Source of the DNA: Haloferax denitrificans ATCC 35960
GTDB taxonomy: Archaea; Halobacteriota; Halobacteria; Halobacteriales; Haloferacaceae
Length of the DNA stretch: 64,000 nucleotides
Assembly (NCBI RefSeq): GCF_000337795.1
Contig: NZ_AOLP01000017.1
Coordinates: forward strand, 62,001 to 126,000
Reading direction: 5' to 3'
Notes under the pieces: model-generated
Told to the model about the DNA's origin: nothing
Database searches by the model: none
Seen by the model: the letters and a program-made list of their open reading frames with translations, nothing else
Translations under genes and position numbers: made by a program
Shown: one piece after another, positions 61,969-64,000 of the stretch
Layout of the letters: each line of letters starts with the position of its first letter
Position numbering within the stretch: the stretch's first letter is position 1

Positions 61969-61989
61969 CCTCGGGGTCAAGCCCCGAGG
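61969..61989. repeat. Right-end hairpin of the IS element
   Basis: Identical to the left-end hairpin (8-bp arms, loop TCAAG). It follows the tnpA stop by 18 bp and marks the end recognised by TnpA. Confidence 0.88.
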
Positions 61990-62034
61990 CACTCGGCCTG
62001 CTCCGCCTGTAGACTAACTCTGCACTCGGCCTGC

Positions 62035-63156
62035 CTAAACGTCCTGAGTTAGTCTGTAGATCTTCTCCCGGTACGTTGCTTCGATGTCTTCGTAATAGGC
62101 GTGAAGATACGCATCGATCCCACTACTATTCGTGAAACTACCAGTTCGGTCGCCGCGGAGATACTTCACGAGTTGCCGATTCAGATTTTGCTCAACACGC
62201 CAGTATGTGGTGAATCGATGTCGACCGAAGTGACTCGTAATCGGTCGGTATGAATCTGTTTCTGCGTACTCCGGATGGAAGTTTGACTTCCAGACCTTGT
62301 TCACACCCTTTACTGTCATCTGGGTGTGGCTCTTTTTCGAAAGAAACAGCCATGGCTCTCCGTTCTTCGGCCGTGCATAAAGATAGCGATCAAGAAGCGA
62401 ACGTAGCTCTGTATCTAATGGGAGCAGTCGCGGTCTAACCGATTTGTTCCCGTTCCGCTCATCCCGAGACGGAATATACACCAGGTTTGACCTTGTGCCT
62501 AGTGCTTCGTGCGAGCCGAGGTTGGAATATGCTTCATTTGTACGTGACTCTGTTAGTCGACAGTCTTCGAGACGGAGATTCGAAACTTCACCAGCGCGTA
62601 AGCCAAGCTTCAACTGAAGCATGATGAGTGTTCTCCCCCGGAGACTGGTTACGGAGGCAATCATATCTCGAAGCTCTGGAATTGTGACCTTTCGATGCTC
62701 CTTAGTCTTCTTGACACGCAACGGGACCCGTTTCTTGGCCAGCTCGAATGGGTTGTAGCCGTCTTCATGTGGGAACACAGGGTCTGCCTGCCAGTACTGA
62801 TACGCCCGGTTGAGCTTGCGTAGCTTTTCTTTAATTGTTCGTGACGTGTTTCCGCGGCCACCCTCTTGTTTTGGTGCACGCTGTGTCTCGATGTAAGCCT
62901 CCACATGTTCGAGCGCAGGACAAGCTGGATGTCGTCCCGTCTCGTACATATGTGAGCGCCACTCGTCGAAGACATACCCAAAGTGTCCCAGAGTTGCTGA
63001 AGAGAGATTCCGTGCGTTTAGTACTTCCTCTGAGAACACCTGGAATGGGTCGACGGTCGTCTCTTTGAACGTTGGTTCAAGCGCGGCAAGTGGGTCTATG
63101 GACTGACCGAATTCATCCGCTAATGTCTCACGAGAAGTTGATGAGTGTTCAGTCAC
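62035..63156 (-). CDS. Tyrosine recombinase (XerC/D-like integrase)
   Basis: The 373-residue recombinase has a SAM-like core-binding domain (about 36-145; VFSEEVLNARNLSSATLGHFGYVFDEWRSHMYE) and a catalytic domain: Arg187 in LGLRAGEVSNL, a Lys in the beta turn around 236-243 (NGNKSVRPR), His309 and Arg312 in TSHFGRHRFTTYW, a divergent third position in RGDRTGS, and Tyr354 or Tyr355 in HAYYEDIEATYRE. It starts with GTG, overlapping the stop of the partner gene as GTGA. It is AT-richer than the chromosome, so it is likely of plasmid or virus origin. Confidence 0.88.
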   Translation of the reverse strand: MTEHSSTSRETLADEFGQSIDPLAALEPTFKETTVDPFQVFSEEVLNARNLSSATLGHFGYVFDEWRSHMYETGRHPACPALEHVEAYIETQRAPKQEGGRGNTSRTIKEKLRKLNRAYQYWQADPVFPHEDGYNPFELAKKRVPLRVKKTKEHRKVTIPELRDMIASVTSLRGRTLIMLQLKLGLRAGEVSNLRLEDCRLTESRTNEAYSNLGSHEALGTRSNLVYIPSRDERNGNKSVRPRLLPLDTELRSLLDRYLYARPKNGEPWLFLSKKSHTQMTVKGVNKVWKSNFHPEYAETDSYRPITSHFGRHRFTTYWRVEQNLNRQLVKYLRGDRTGSFTNSSGIDAYLHAYYEDIEATYREKIYRLTQDV

Positions 63157-63650
63157 GCAGAATCCTCTTCCTTGTGCCGTGGGCGAACGGTATCCCATTT
63201 CTCAATTTTCACATCCCAAATGGCACCAGTCGCACCACCGGCAATGACAGCAAGCATTACTGGAGAATACCGATGTGGATGGTCAGTATGCCACAACAAC
63301 CAATCGTAGAAACGCTTCACACGAACCCAGTAATTGTACGCGGTTGCAGGTGATTTAGTATCGAGAAGGCGTCGGCACCAACGCTCAACGTGTGTTGGTG
63401 TCGCAAGGGCGTGATGACGCTGCAAATCGCCCATATGTTCGAGCCAATGTGATCCAGCCCGATCAACGGCCTCGTTGTACCGTCGACCAGAGCCACGTCC
63501 GTACTCGTATTCCTCACAAAATTCGGTCCAAACATCTCGGTCTCGGTACGTCGGCTGATACCGTGACAGTCGGTGAATCTCAGGAACGTCACCAATACGA
63601 GCGTATATTCCAACGCGATCTATCGCAACTCTTGATTTCGTTCGTCTCAT
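63153..63650 (-). CDS. Small protein paired with the recombinase, core-binding-like
   Basis: The 165-residue protein resembles only the DNA-binding N-terminal half of a tyrosine recombinase: DRDVWTEFCEEYEYGRGSGRRYNEAVDRAGSHWLEHMGDLQRHHALATPTHVERWCRRL, then SPATAYNYWVRVKRFYDWLLWHTDHPHRYSPVM. No catalytic residues follow, since the gene ends by overlapping the recombinase start. It may be a partner or directionality factor. The start is the ATG at 63650 following a likely TATA at 63694-63701. Confidence 0.7.
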   Translation of the reverse strand: MRRTKSRVAIDRVGIYARIGDVPEIHRLSRYQPTYRDRDVWTEFCEEYEYGRGSGRRYNEAVDRAGSHWLEHMGDLQRHHALATPTHVERWCRRLLDTKSPATAYNYWVRVKRFYDWLLWHTDHPHRYSPVMLAVIAGGATGAIWDVKIEKWDTVRPRHKEEDSA

Positions 63651-63669
63651 ACGTGATTGTCGACCGAAT

Positions 63670-63693
63670 ACAGCCGACACCCCTGTCGGCTGT
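63670..63693. promoter_or_regulatory. Hairpin operator before the recombinase operon
   Basis: A perfect inverted repeat with 10-bp arms acagccgaca/tgtcggctgt and loop cccc lies between the TATA-like ttttatta (63694-63701, minus strand) and the start of the small partner gene. This is the expected place for repressor binding. Confidence 0.6.
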
Positions 63694-64000
63694 AATAAAA
63701 TCGCAGTACGATTGCTCGCCAATAGTAGCCACCAATGTTAATTTCTCTAATTAGAATTGTGATAAAAACGCACGTGACCCAGTATGATTGAACTTTATCA
63801 ATATCATGATTGAGTTCTGTGCAAGATATATCCCTCGCTATTGAGAAAGACAAGCAATAGTCACCAAACCAACCCAATCGGTGATGAGTTGAACGCTGCC
63901 ACCATTCGAGCGAGGCAAAAATCTGTCTCCCAAGGATAATTCGCCCATTCGCTCGGCTCCGGAACACAGTAGTACACGCTCTACTCTTTTCATACGCGCA
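63694..64000. other. AT-rich region without a gene at the window edge
   Basis: The last ~300 bp are clearly AT-richer than the rest and contain no convincing gene; a 106-codon minus-strand frame there has no recognisable product and extends into the recombinase-side promoter. The composition suggests that the window is entering an integrated plasmid, virus or other foreign element whose recombinase pair lies at its end. Confidence 0.5.

Larger units (their letters stand above)
60041..61989. mobile_element. IS200/IS605-family insertion sequence (tnpA, DUF2080, broken tnpB)
   Basis: An element of about 1.95 kb is delimited by identical 21-bp hairpins, with divergent tnpA and DUF2080/tnpB transcribed from a central 19-bp palindrome (61506-61524). 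These elements transpose as single-stranded circles by a Y1 transposase and have no inverted ends or target duplication; subterminal hairpins mark both ends. TnpB is broken, but TnpA looks intact, so mobility may remain. The GC content of this part is lower than in the chromosome. Confidence 0.9.

Noticed and set aside
63647-63967. 106-codon minus-strand frame at the right edge
   Set aside because: It overlaps the promoter and start of the recombinase partner gene in another frame, has no motif and sits in AT-rich DNA.

Overview
The window is haloarchaeal chromosome, almost certainly Haloferax and close to H. volcanii. The evidence is a GC-rich composition, acidic proteins, very tight gene packing with many ATGA/GTGA overlaps, TATA-type leaderless promoters, and archaeal informational genes (Rpo12, L37Ae, prefoldin beta, Pcc1, Orc1/Cdc6, TruD, Pth2). 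The gene order from topA down to an Orc1/Cdc6 gene matches, from memory, the neighbourhood of the second chromosomal origin (oriC2) of H. volcanii. No database was consulted.

Layout. 1-8.5 kb: MATE exporter (cut by the left edge), DNA topoisomerase I, an Mrr-like nuclease, geranylgeranylglyceryl phosphate synthase (membrane lipid), a multi-pass membrane protein, a cupin, and aspS, followed by a striking array of aspS 3'-end copies. 8.5-19.6 kb: the archaeal CoA genes (pantoate kinase, phosphopantothenate synthetase), a membrane-anchored molybdopterin oxidoreductase, a GST-like thiol transferase, a 2-oxoacid/acetoin dehydrogenase cluster (E1alpha, E1beta, AcoX-like, convergent E2), and thi4. 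19.7-35.5 kb: ThiR (probable regulator of thi4), dcd, pth2-truD, a conserved cluster (L37Ae, rpoP, pcc1, pfdB, DUF3194), a DUF2070 membrane protein, guaAA, an HNH protein, DUF192, and a citramalate/isopropylmalate synthase split by a frameshift behind a small upstream ORF. 35.5-45 kb: bluB, tRNA-Ser(CGA) with a second array of 3'-end copies, a MoxR/DUF58/DUF4129 cluster, a replication origin, and Orc1/Cdc6. 43.8-58 kb: a KaiC-like ATPase overlapping a LOV-domain histidine kinase, a dipeptide ABC transporter with fused ATPases, a half-size EamA transporter, an unusual MoaD-like protein and a UbiA prenyltransferase. 58-64 kb: a 7TM histidine kinase, an IS200/IS605 element with broken tnpB, then a tyrosine recombinase with a partner protein and AT-rich DNA, probably the edge of a larger integrated element.

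The most interesting signal is at two unrelated gene 3' ends, aspS (8109-8477) and tRNA-Ser (36765-37096). In each, copies of the gene's own 3' end recur at about 70-135 bp spacing, joined by short units rich in inverted repeats. Four aspS copies encode the same last ten residues plus stop, using different synonymous codons, so each probably came from a once-functional gene. I suggest successive integration of very small elements that restore the 3' end of their target.
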